The position numbers and the translations under genes are program-made. This document shows, in pieces, positions 1-10,500 of a stretch of DNA of 64,000 bases. Each line of letters opens with the position of its first letter. The first letter of the stretch is position 1. This DNA is from Sphagnum compactum (Eukaryota; Bryophyta; Sphagnopsida; Sphagnales): contig OZ234502.1 in NCBI GenBank assembly GCA_965153455.1, positions 8,835,495 to 8,899,494 of the forward strand. The letters are read 5' to 3'. Under the pieces are notes generated by a model. The model had not been told where the DNA came from and made no database searches. It saw only the letters and a program-made list of their open reading frames with translations.

Positions 1-57
1 CAGACGTCCAATCCCCAATACAGAAAGAGGAATTCTGAAGAGAGTAACGACGGCCAT
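1..57 (-). CDS. Possible N-terminus of a gene running off the left edge
   Basis: On the minus strand an ATG at 57-55 is followed by GCC, a good plant start context, and an open frame of 19 codons to the window edge (MAVVTLFRIPLSVLGIGRL). The peptide has two arginines, no acidic residues and many hydrophobic residues, as in organelle targeting or signal peptides. The ATG is preceded by a run of ATC triplets (58-76), and the next 400 bases are richer in GC and CT than the DNA beyond, as expected of a 5' UTR and promoter. I do not recognise the protein. Nineteen codons are too few to prove a gene. Confidence 0.3.
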   Translation of the reverse strand, partial: MAVVTLFRIPLSVLGIGRL

Positions 58-506
58 GATGATGATGATGATGATCCTGCTGATAATTGTTCTCCTCCTT
101 CCCACAAGCTGATTGCGGCGACACAAGACTCCTAGAGAGAGATCGCGGCAAAGACGGGGTAGAGAATAACCATTCGAAAGCCAAACAGAAAAGCAAGAAA
201 GCCAGCAGTGCACGAGCAAACTGAAATTGAGCACTACTGCCACCACTACCACCGAAATGGAAACGTTGCGGCAGATACATGAGACATCCTGTGAGCCATA
301 CCCGAACGTTCCTCATCACCGTCCTCCTCCTCGCTCTCCTCATCTTCCCCACCTCATCGCACATGGGGTGCATCCACGAGTTCCTCTTTCACCGCAAACC
401 CTAAGGCATCAAAACGCAAGCATAGGGTTTGTTCACGCTTCTGGCTCTCTCATCTTCTCTCAGCGTTTGTGCAAACACACAAAACTCCTCTTGGAGCTTC
501 AAACCA

Positions 507-660
507 GTTGGGCGGGTGCCAGGTTCGAACCCTGGTATACGGATTGGTATTGCTCCTGGTATCAAAGATCCGACCAGGCTAGTATGACCTGAGGCAATAG
601 GTTGGTTACCCGCCTTGGGTGAATCAGCACCCTTGTTGGTACCATGGTGAAAATCCCAAA
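507..660 (+). mobile_element. SINE-like repeat with a tRNA B-box, copy 1
   Basis: The segment opens with GTTGGGCGGGT and contains a perfect Pol III B-box, GGTTCGAACCC, at 522-532. It is followed by a characteristic stretch with CTGGTATCA...GACCAGGCTAGTATGACCTGAGGCAA. A diverged copy with the same order of words occurs at about 30575-30735, so this is a dispersed family. The B-box points to a tRNA-derived SINE. No clear A-box, target-site duplication or tail could be fixed, so the borders are approximate. Confidence 0.5.
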
Positions 661-1844
661 ATCCATTTAAATTATTTTAAATTATTTTTTAAATCCCATA
701 ATCCCATAATTTTAAAAATCCCAAAATCCATTTAAATTATTCTTTAATAATTTTTTTTAAATCCCATAATTAGACTTAAAGTCAGGGTCTCTGAGTTCAA
801 ATCTAACATTTTTGAGCTTAATTTGGTGACTAACAAGAGGCCTCACTCAAAAAGGTGAAGGTATGAACATGGGTGAACAATAAAGGTAACCAAAACTCAT
901 CAAACAAAGATGTTCATATTAATGGAATATAAGATTAAGAACATATCAAGGTTCTTGTCACAACCAAAACATTATAACTTGTAATAATAATTATTATTAC
1001 TATAAATTCAAATCACCAAAACCAAGAAATTTAATTAAGAAATCAAAACAAAAAAATAACCAACAAAACTAAATTAATTAATTAATCAACCAAACAGTCT
1101 ATTGATCTTTTTTTTGAGAAAAAATCATCAAAAAAATACACTTTTTTTGAAAAAAAATTTGGTTGTAAATTCCCTTTCAAAAATAAATAAATTGTTAAAT
1201 TGTGACAAAGTTTTTCTTTTGGGGAAGATGTTGTCACATTCATGTTTATCGGTTACACATTTAAAAGGTTTCTTTTGAGAAAAGTTGCCAAATAATTTGA
1301 AAGGACTTCAGACTAGTGAGCATTGTTTGTGATTTTGTGTTATTCGATGTGTCAACGAGAACATTCTAAATTTTCCACCTTCACCATGGGTGACTTGCAT
1401 ACTCAGGTATTGAGCTCAAACATTTAGCCTTGGTGCAAACTGAAAAGGTTTTCAGTGTTCATCAACCTTTTCTTGAACTTTCGGAATTTAAGGTTTGTTT
1501 TAGGTTTTCAGTTCCTTAAACCTTTAAGCTTGAATTGTTTAGTTTTTGGATTTTTTTTGACCCTTTACACCAACTCAAAAGGAGTTTCCACAATGGCTAT
1601 TTAAGATTGAACCAATAAAAAAACATTATAACCTATCTACATTCAACTAACAAAAATTACCTAGTTGATCTTGAATTCTCAACGTGCAAAAAATGTTACA
1701 AAAAAAATGGTCCCCTAAATAAGGACATATATAATATCTTTAAAATCCATGACCATATTGTTGTTTATTGTTTACAATTTTACATCCGTTTGGGACTAGA
1801 GAGTCCATTAAACAAAAGGTAGATCATGGAGGACAGATTATCTT
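661..1844. other. AT-rich intergenic DNA
   Basis: The stretch is strongly AT-rich with homopolymer runs and TTAATTAA clusters near 1060-1090. A B-box-like word (GAGTTCAAATCT) sits near 802-813 without a convincing A-box. I see no coding sequence here. The last part may be the 3' flank of the LINE relic that follows. Confidence 0.5.
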
Positions 1845-3410
1845 CTAGTACTGGCAGCATGCCACAAACTTGGCTAGGGCGACCGTGTTCGTAGTCTGCA
1901 TGAGCTCAACAACAGTGCTAGTGTGGGTGAGGGGTAGGGCCGAACAAAAACGTTCCTTAACTTTTTGTGTATTTGGACAAATAAGAAGCAAGTGCTCTTC
2001 ATCCTCAACCTTCCCCAAATCGTAGCTTCGACAAAGCCTCTCTGCGTATGGCACGCCCTTCCACGCACCTAGCACTACCTCAAGCTGCGTGTTGTCACAC
2101 CAAAACCGAGCTAGAGCTTTCCACAGCTGAACACAGCTGATATCACACAAATAGTTTTTGCTCTCGTACGACATACCCTTGAAGCGCAAGTATCTTGTCT
2201 GCACGCTGGTCCCGATCTCGCGATTAGTAAAGAGCTTTTTAATGAAAGCCAGGTGCATATTATCTTTCACCCTTTTTACACTCAATATTGTGTTGGGGAA
2301 ACCTAGAGGGGGTGGGGGCCCCAGCCTCCTGGTTGATCGGGCTTCTTGTCGTAGATCTAGCACCAACTGGTTGCACTAGTTGTAGCGCGGCCAACTTAGC
2401 CATCTGAACTCCTACTCGTACGTTGTGCACGTTGCACCAAAGTACTTGGCTCTCTGCTTATCCTCTCACCCCTACTAGATGGGTCGGATGTATGTGCGTT
2501 GTCCTAAGAGTCGTTCCCAGCGACAATTGAGCAGTCCTCGCCTGAAGCACATGGGTCGTTACAAGCTTAGGCGCTGTTTCCAGCAACGGTTGAACCGGAG
2601 GCAGAAAACCTGCCACCTCCTGGGGCTGATTCTTGAATAGCCATTTTTTCACGGATCTAGCCCAACATTTTTTTCCCACAGCAAGCATAGCGAGCTGGGC
2701 TTCCCATGCCTTTCCCAAGGTGTGGTCTTTAGTGACCGTGCTCACACAGTTATAATACAACAACATTTGTCCCCATGCAAAATGTTCAAAGGGGAATCTG
2801 CCAAATTTTACCAACACGATGGACGTGCTAGTTGTTTTTCGCACCCCGAGCAAGGACTTGAGGAACCCTCGGTACACTACTTCAATAGCCTCTATTTTCT
2901 TGGAGTCCACCCAAACCTCACAGGCATAGCTTGCTGTGGAACGCACCGTGTTGAAGAGGTCACAGCGTAACTGGACGTCCATAATACGTAGCTCTGCACA
3001 GCAGTGGTTCAGTGCGAACAGCGAGCGCTTACTGGCGGCTGCTAAATGTTCCATTGCACTGTCCAGGTTCGGGGTGGTCTCGAGCAAGATCCCTAGGTAT
3101 TTGAAGGTCTTCACACGCTCAATAGCGTCACCTTCAAACACAAACTTTTGGCATGGGTCAGCAAAATTGAACACCATGACTTTTGTTTTTTTCACGTTCA
3201 CTGTAAGTCCACATTCAGCATAGAACCACTAGAGCGCATCTAATTGTTGTTGTAGTCCCACCTCTGACTCCGATGTCAGAGCAAGGTCATCTGCAAAAAA
3301 CAACAACCATACGTGCACATCTACTAAGGTCAGTGCATTACATTCTCTGCCGTCTAAGCGCCCCTTCAAAGCATCCAAATACAAACCCAAATGGAGTTTG
3401 GATCTTGGAG
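1845..3410 (-). mobile_element. Decayed non-LTR retrotransposon (LINE), C-terminal reverse transcriptase
   Basis: Read on the minus strand, 3410-3300 encodes a GLYLDALKGRL-like segment followed by the catalytic FFADDLAL motif at 3300-3277, the FADD form of the RT active site. After it comes LTVNVKKTKVMVF, the usual downstream RT segment, then the thumb-like region at 2458-3201 (KTFKYLGILLE). A second frame at 1845-2366 has the terminal region typical of LINE ORF2 (CDNTQLEV...EDEEHLLLICP). A TAG stop at about 3228 interrupts the RT frame, and the two main pieces are in different frames, so the copy is dead. The 5' part (endonuclease, finger domain) is missing, as in 5'-truncated LINEs. No poly(A) tail is clear beyond 1845. 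Confidence 0.85.
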
Positions 3411-4515
3411 GTCTATTTGTGTTTGGTGTATGGTAGCGGATTTTTAGGCTTTGTCCTTTTGTTCAACAAGTGCATGTTTACAAGTTTTTTCCTATGATTG
3501 ATTGTTGTTTTCCTTTTTCTTGCAACCCCCTTCTTCATGGCTCATATGTTATTTTGACTATCATCATCATCTTGTACAATAATAACACCTTCTACATTCT
3601 CTCAAAACAACATCAGCCAAACATTTTTGAGCTAGCATACATGGTAAAGTGTTGTATATACACTTGGGACATAATGCCAAGGAGGGGCATGAGATACATT
3701 AGCCCTCTTACTAATACTTGCCATCCTCTTTTTTGTATTGGAAATGTTTTGTCAAAAAAGAAAAATTAAAGGGTAAAAGCATGGTAAAGTATTAAAAAAA
3801 AAGAAAAAAGTGTGTCTCTAGATTTATCCTAAAACCCTAAACCCTATCATACATACATCAAGTGTGAATCCACGTAAGTAATAACTCTCCAGCTTTTACT
3901 GTAAAACTTGGGTTTAAAAAGCCCGAAGTGAAAATCTTCCTTTGGAAATTTTTCTGGGAAAAAAATATAGAATTAAAAAAAATTTAAACTAACATAATAA
4001 ATATATATATTTGTTTATTTAAAAATTTAAAAATTATAAAATAAAATTTATAAATAAATAATAATAAAAAGCATACTGCAAACTGTAACATGCAAAAGTG
4101 GTTGCAGGTTCGACTCCTCACAGCTTCCGACTGGTTGGACTTGTGTTTTCCTTGTTTAAGACATGTCCCTGTTCCCACTTGGAAACTGCGTCTCTTTCGA
4201 AATTCCATGCGCGGCGCGGGAATAGGTGCTGCTGTGTTGTTTGCCTTCGCTGCGAACTCTGCGTTGTTGTTGCACCTCGTCCTGCCTGCGTCTCTTCCTT
4301 CTCCTTGTCGTCGTTGCAATGAGCTTTGAATCCAGTAGAAAGAACAGGCGTTCTTTCCTTTTTCGCAACGCTCTCCCGCTTCGTTCTTAACTTTTTTTCT
4401 GTTTTTTTTTTGGTAGCGCATGATTCTGTTTTCTGTGTTCTTTTCTTGAGGAGTAAGGAGCCGGGAGCTCGGAGCAGAGTGGGGGAAAACCGTGCTGCAT
4501 ACATACCCGTGTGGT
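3411..4515 (+). promoter_or_regulatory. Upstream region of NUP160 with a telo-box
   Basis: The region between the LINE relic and the NUP160 start has no convincing gene. At 3832-3845 it contains AAACCCTAAACCCT, a double telo-box, about 670 bases before the ATG. The last 450 bases (from about 4080) are clearly GC-richer than the preceding AT-rich stretch, consistent with a core promoter and 5' UTR. Telo-boxes are known in promoters of plant growth and translation genes. Their role here is inferred. A perfect B-box (GGTTCGACTCC) at 4108-4118 has no matching A-box. Confidence 0.45.
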
Positions 4516-7500
4516 ATGGAGGTTCCTCTCCTCCACAGTGATGCCGTGCAATGGACCGATATCACGTTGCCTTCTTCTTCTTCTTCTTCCGACGCTGCTG
4601 ATGTTGTCGCCTCCTGCTGCCCCGCCTCTGACAACGTTGCCGGTGGCGGTTCCGTGTGGGAAGATGGCACTTCTTCCTCTCTTCAAGCGGCGCACGACTG
4701 TGTGGTGTGGTGAGTTGCAGAATGTGAATAAAACCTGTTTTTCATTGTGTCTGATTGGTATGGACTATGGACTCTTCTTCTTGTTCGCAGTCCTGAGTTC
4801 AATGAGGCTGAATTTTGATATCATTCGGTCACGCATGCGCACCGTGTTAATTGATTCCCTGCGTGCTATTCCCGGAGGGATATCTGGTTTCAGGAGTGCG
4901 CACTGCAATCTCAGGAGTATTGTGAAGCGTCTTTTGTTGCAAGGAATTGATTTCTTGGGAATAGGGTTTAGGGTTTAGGGTGCTAACCCTAATGCGGGAG
5001 CACCTTCACAAAGTGACACTGGGAAAAATCAGGGACGAAGGTCATCAATTCTCTACTCTTGAGTGACAGTCTATGGCATGACAATTTTGTTGATGAGTTT
5101 GGCGGAACAAAGACAAAGCTTTGAGCTAAATATGCTGTGGAGTGAAGATGACATTTCTGTGAAGTGAACAACTTTTGCTGTCATATTTTAATTCAGAAGA
5201 TGAATTGTTCAATTTGAAGGTTCTCCTATCTTTCAGCATGACATTTTGTCTAGAATTAAACAGCAAAATTCATCCGGAAAGAAATCACATGTGCTCTGAT
5301 CCCAGATTCTCAATGTGCGATTTATCCCCTTTTTATCTGAATTTTGCCTGAGTTCACTGAGATTATCCTTCTTGCCAGGCGGATTCATGGAGCATCACCA
5401 AAAGTCTTGGAGCTAATGGAGCTGTCAAGTCACCATAATGCCCACAGAAATGGGCTGCATGTGCTATTTGATGATGAACTTTCTCCATTTGCTTGTGTTA
5501 TCCCCTCTCTGGTGGCAGGAAAGAGTGGGTATATCGTGTGGGTGGTTACAGTTAGAGGTGTTGTATTTCGTATGAGACTTTTGGGGGCAGCTGGTAGTTG
5601 GATGCTGTGTGGTGAGCCTCAGCAGCATGAGGTGCATGGGGAACTGCCTCGGCTGCAATATATAACTACTTTTGCTGCTACACCAGAAATGCTGTGTCTT
5701 GGCGGTCATTCTGGCTCCATCATCTGCATCTCCTTTGGCACCTCTTCTCATACTTCACCACCAGGTATAATGCTACAACTTGTTGGATGTTTAGACAAGA
5801 TGCTCAAGAAGAGTACATGTTTGCATGTCGTTATCTAGAGGTGTATGCTCTTATCATCTATCTTAACCCACTTTCTGAACTGTAAAAGCTTCATCTAAAT
5901 TTCAGGAACCTTAGCAGATCAAAAGGCCTGTGTCATGTGATGTCATCCCTACCCAGATCTTGAATCCTTCACTGAGAAATTCAAGAGCTGGCATTTGCCT
6001 CTATTGATACATCATTTCTGTTTGCTAATCTGCATTATTCTCATGCCTGGTTTGGCAGCAATTGTGTTTGAACTCAAGGATGGGGATGCTGGTCTCAGCC
6101 GGTTGTGGGGTTTGGCTTTCAGGTTTGTGTGGTGTACTCTTCAAAGCTCTGCTGTATCAAATAAGATTGCCTGTGTTTGTGATAGTTATCCTATGTTTGG
6201 CTTACATGTGCCTGTGGAGTCCAAGCAGGGGGAAAAATGCAGGCTCTGTGAAAAGCTTGGTTGTGCGGAGTATGAACGGTTCAACAGGGCTCTTTGCATT
6301 TCTTGAAGATGGGACACTACGGGTGTGGGATCTACTCAATCGTCACCGTCTGCTGAATTGCTCTCTCTCCTCTTTGCTTGAACTTGAAGGCAGGTCTCTT
6401 TCTCCATGTCTGCTCTATGTTCCTATTTCATTGTGCTCTTATGGTCAGGATGGTATTAGATACTGTGAATCCCTTATGAGCAGGGTGTTTGTCTCCCTTG
6501 GTTATGATGGCTTACTGCTCTTAGTAAGCGATTGTGGATGTGCTGTGTCCAGGTTATGAAGTACGTCTGATGTGGGTGGAAGAAGGAGGCACACTAGCAG
6601 TTGTCCAGGTTGCATTGCTCTGTGACAGCTCCTCGGTATGGCTGTTGGAGACATGATTACTTCCTTTGCAGGTTGTGTAAACTTTTTGTTTGCAAGGTCC
6701 TGGAAGTATTTGTCTCAAATTCACTGACAGTTCTTGCCTGTGGATGAAGGCTGCCACTCAAACAATCATCATTTGTAATTTGACACTGGCTCAAGGTGAT
6801 GGAGGCCATCGACCTGGCCAGCTGACAGTAGAGCACACATTCTCTGTAAATAAGGTCTAGACACAATCTTTACTTTTCAGTCTGTTTGAGCTTTTGTTCC
6901 CATATCGACTGCACATTGGTGCACATATGATGTATTATATGTCTGAAACTGCACAGTTTTTGCTATTGTTGTTGCTGCCATTGGTTTGAGTTCTGCCACT
7001 ATGAGAAAATCTTAGAGCTTTGGTTTGTTACACAGGGGACAGTACTTGATCTGAAGCTGCTACAGCATGACCTCTGGATTCTTCAAAGAACATCAAAAGG
7101 TCATGAGTTGTTTCATGCAAACTTGGAAAGGTACTCTCTGAGCTCTGAAGTGATATTGTTTCTCCTCTTACAGATTAAGGTCTACTTTGTTGTGTTGGTT
7201 TGTATATTTGATTTCAAGACCAAGTCAAGGGAACTGGGCAATTTGTATATCTTTTTTTATTATCTCTCATTTTATTGCAGTTGGCTTTGAATTGGTTGCC
7301 AGGGAACAAGGTATACACTTGTGCAGGTTACAAGAGAAATTTGTTGCAGAACAGCTGTTGCAAGGATCAGGTCATGAATGGGATGACCTTCTCTTTGCTG
7401 TCAATCCTTTTGCTGGAGTTTCAGTGGTAAGTTCATTTGTTACCTTCTGCTTCACTTGCATTCTGTCTGAAGCATTGATGTCTTCACTATTGTGCCAGTT

Positions 7501-10500
7501 TAGATTTTGTTATTGGTTACCTGCCAGCATCCTGATACATAACTTATGGGATTCCTATCAGGGAGCAAAGCTAGCAGATGTGTATTTACGGAGACTTCTG
7601 CAGCCAGGGGTGCGGCAGCATGCTGCTCTTCAGCATGCCTTGCACCTCCGAAACCGACCACTCAGTGCTTCTGATCTGGCTTCCATATCCCTAGATGGTT
7701 TACGGAATCACATTGTTTCTGCTGTGGAGTCTCAGGTGTGATGCAATAGTATTTTGGGGTTGTTGTGCCATGACACTTGTTGCATTGGGAATGCCACTTC
7801 AGAGCTTTTTCCTTGGGTTGGGGATCTCACACCAGAATCAAATATTTGTGCTGAATTGGCAGGATCCAAATCTATCCATTTTTACTTAATTGGCCTACTA
7901 ATGCAAGTTGGGTATGTCATTCAGAATGCCAGCAGCAGTTATGCCATGGTGTTGCATGAGTGGAAGTGCTTCAGCAATGACTACCAGAAAGCTTGGGAGC
8001 AGAATAGCACTCCTTATGGTTTGGTAGTTCATTCAGGAACTGGCAGTGTGGGTCTGATCCGAAGCAACTCTGTGTCTGTCATCCGCTCACTCAGTAGTGT
8101 GGAGTATTTTCTCCCAGGTTAGTCTTCCATTTTCTTTGCTTGATGTCTGACTTGGGCATGCCTGCTGATGCATTGAGTTTCCATTGACAGCTTTTTTGTG
8201 AGGTGACCTGCAAGATAACCTGAGAAAAACTTAGGAGTGGCTTGCAGCTGACGGTTGGCACTGTGTCATAAATCTTCAGGAGGAGAGAGCACTTCAGGTC
8301 AACTAACACTCCCAATGGAGTGGAAGGTTGATGACTTGGAGGAGGCAGGCCTCTTGACAGGGCTGCTGCAATGCACAGATAGTGTTGCAAAACACTTGGG
8401 TGGATTACCACTGGCTGTCCTGTATGAGCTGCTGCTCCAGCCTGTGGACCACCCAGTGCCTGTACTATTGGCCAACCTTGTGCGCATCCTTGACATCGGT
8501 TTCACTTCCATACATGCATCTTCAGAAATAGCCCACATTGGGGTGGATGATGTACGGGCTAAGGAGCAAGAGCAGCACCAGCGGCAGCGAACTTTTGCAT
8601 TTCGCATGACACAATCTCTCCAAACACTGCAGGGGAAAGCAGGCGGGTGGGGGAGGCTTTTGCGTGTAATAAGAAAGTATGCGAACTTGCTTGTCTTGAC
8701 TGTGAAACCCTTGGATCTTGCATCCAGGTCTAGTGCAGGGGTTATAAGCAGTGCTCACAAAAAATTGCTGGCACAAGCAACATCCCAACTTGCCTGGGCT
8801 CACTTCGAGGCTGCACGAAACCTTCTACTGCTGCTAAGCTACATTGTCAAACTTCGAAGTGAGGTGAGTCTTAAATTCTCAAGTACAAACTTTTGGTAAC
8901 CAATTTTAACCCTTTGTTTTTGTATCATTACTGCTAAATGATGCATCAATGGTGGATGAGCAGGTGGTGCTCAGTTCAAACGAGGTGTCCACAATCCAGC
9001 TGCATCTGATTCCTCAGGTTCAGGAGACAATGGCTGTTAGCTTGCTTCTTCATTGGCTCACAGTCACTTTTGCAGAAGTGCCCCCACCTGAGGACTTCAG
9101 CTCCCAACTTTCATCGCTGCGCCTTGGTAAGGACCATCTTTTGACAAACTGATTGGGTTGATGTGCTCTCTAGATACCTTTGAGAAGAAGCTTCTCTCTC
9201 TGTCTTGATGGGACCCATTTTTTTGTCACTACAGATGGCAATAATAGCAGGTCTGGAAGTGGAAGACTTGGAACTGGTGACTTAACCCTAGCTGAACTCC
9301 TAATACCATCATTTCTGGAGTTGGCAAAAGTTGACCCCAGTCCAACACAAGAAGCTGTACCCAATCCAGAAAGACTGCTTATGTATGCTTCTCAGTATAT
9401 CAGCTGGCTGCTTTTGGGGGAGGATGGGGACCACCCCCTGTCATTTTCCGGGCGAGCCATCTCACTCTCCAACATTCTGTTGCAGTACGGACAGTATGGC
9501 AACCTTGAGGTAATCTGGTTTGAAGTAGGAAAACATCCTGTGGATTTTTTGGATATGGAGATCTGCTTGTGTTTCAGAAACCTTATTGTCTAGATCTGTG
9601 GAGTCTGTTTGATGGACAGAGCTTCTTGATGGCCATAGAGCACTTTTCTACTCAGCAAACACTTTCAGAGGGTGTGAGGACAGTGGACGGACATTGGTGT
9701 GCACGATTGCATTTACTTGGCTTCTGTCTTCTGGCATGCGCGTGCACTGGGCTTCAAAATAGTGAAAAAGAAAAGCGCATTGGGGAGGCCATTCGCTGCT
9801 TCTTCCAGTTTGTCTCTGATTCCTCTGTAGTTGATGTAACAAGTTGAAATTTGAGAATATGTGTTGTAACTCCTAAATTCTGTCCACAATCATACTCAAT
9901 GTATTGGCTACTGTGTACATTATCATTGATGTTGGCCTGTGGACGAGACCTACAAAGCACTTACCCTTCTGGTGAGTGATCTGCACAGGGCTGCATCAGG
10001 TGGGGAGGCAAATGAAGCATTACAGACTCTTTTCTTGGGAACTGGCTACAAGCAGAATCTGCCAGGTATTTCCTTTACCGCATCATCATTCTTAGCTGGC
10101 CTAAGTCAGTATATAATGTCTACCCTTGAGCTTCTCCAGTTCTAGTTTTTCCTCTCAGATCATTGTGTGCTCATAATTGCATGTGGCAGGTCGAGGTGCA
10201 GCAGCAGCATGGAGGTTGCGTTACTTTGAATGGGTGATGCAGATCTTTGAGCAATACAAATTGAGTGAAGGTGCCCGACAGTTTGCACATGCAGCTCTGG
10301 AACAAGTAGATGAGGCAGTCGGAGTCTCAGTTAGTGACAACTTATTAGATGATATGAATCCAAGCAACCTGAGTGCAGCCATCAAAGGCCGTCTTTGGGG
10401 CAACATCTGCAAGTTTTCTCTGGACATGGAACTGTATAGTGATGCCTACTGTGCTATCATCTCCAACCCTGATGAGGAGAGCAAGACCAGTTACATGCGC

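Noticed and set aside
226-592. 121-codon plus-strand frame near the left edge
   Set aside because: It is Pro/His/Ser-rich and its last third is the SINE-like repeat.
4108-4118. Perfect tRNA B-box GGTTCGACTCC
   Set aside because: No A-box or cloverleaf could be drawn around it, so a tRNA gene is not supported.
3984-4695. Minus-strand frames of 228, 128 and 102 codons opposite the NUP160 first exon
   Set aside because: They overlap each other, are basic and repetitive, and lie opposite a well-supported promoter and first exon.
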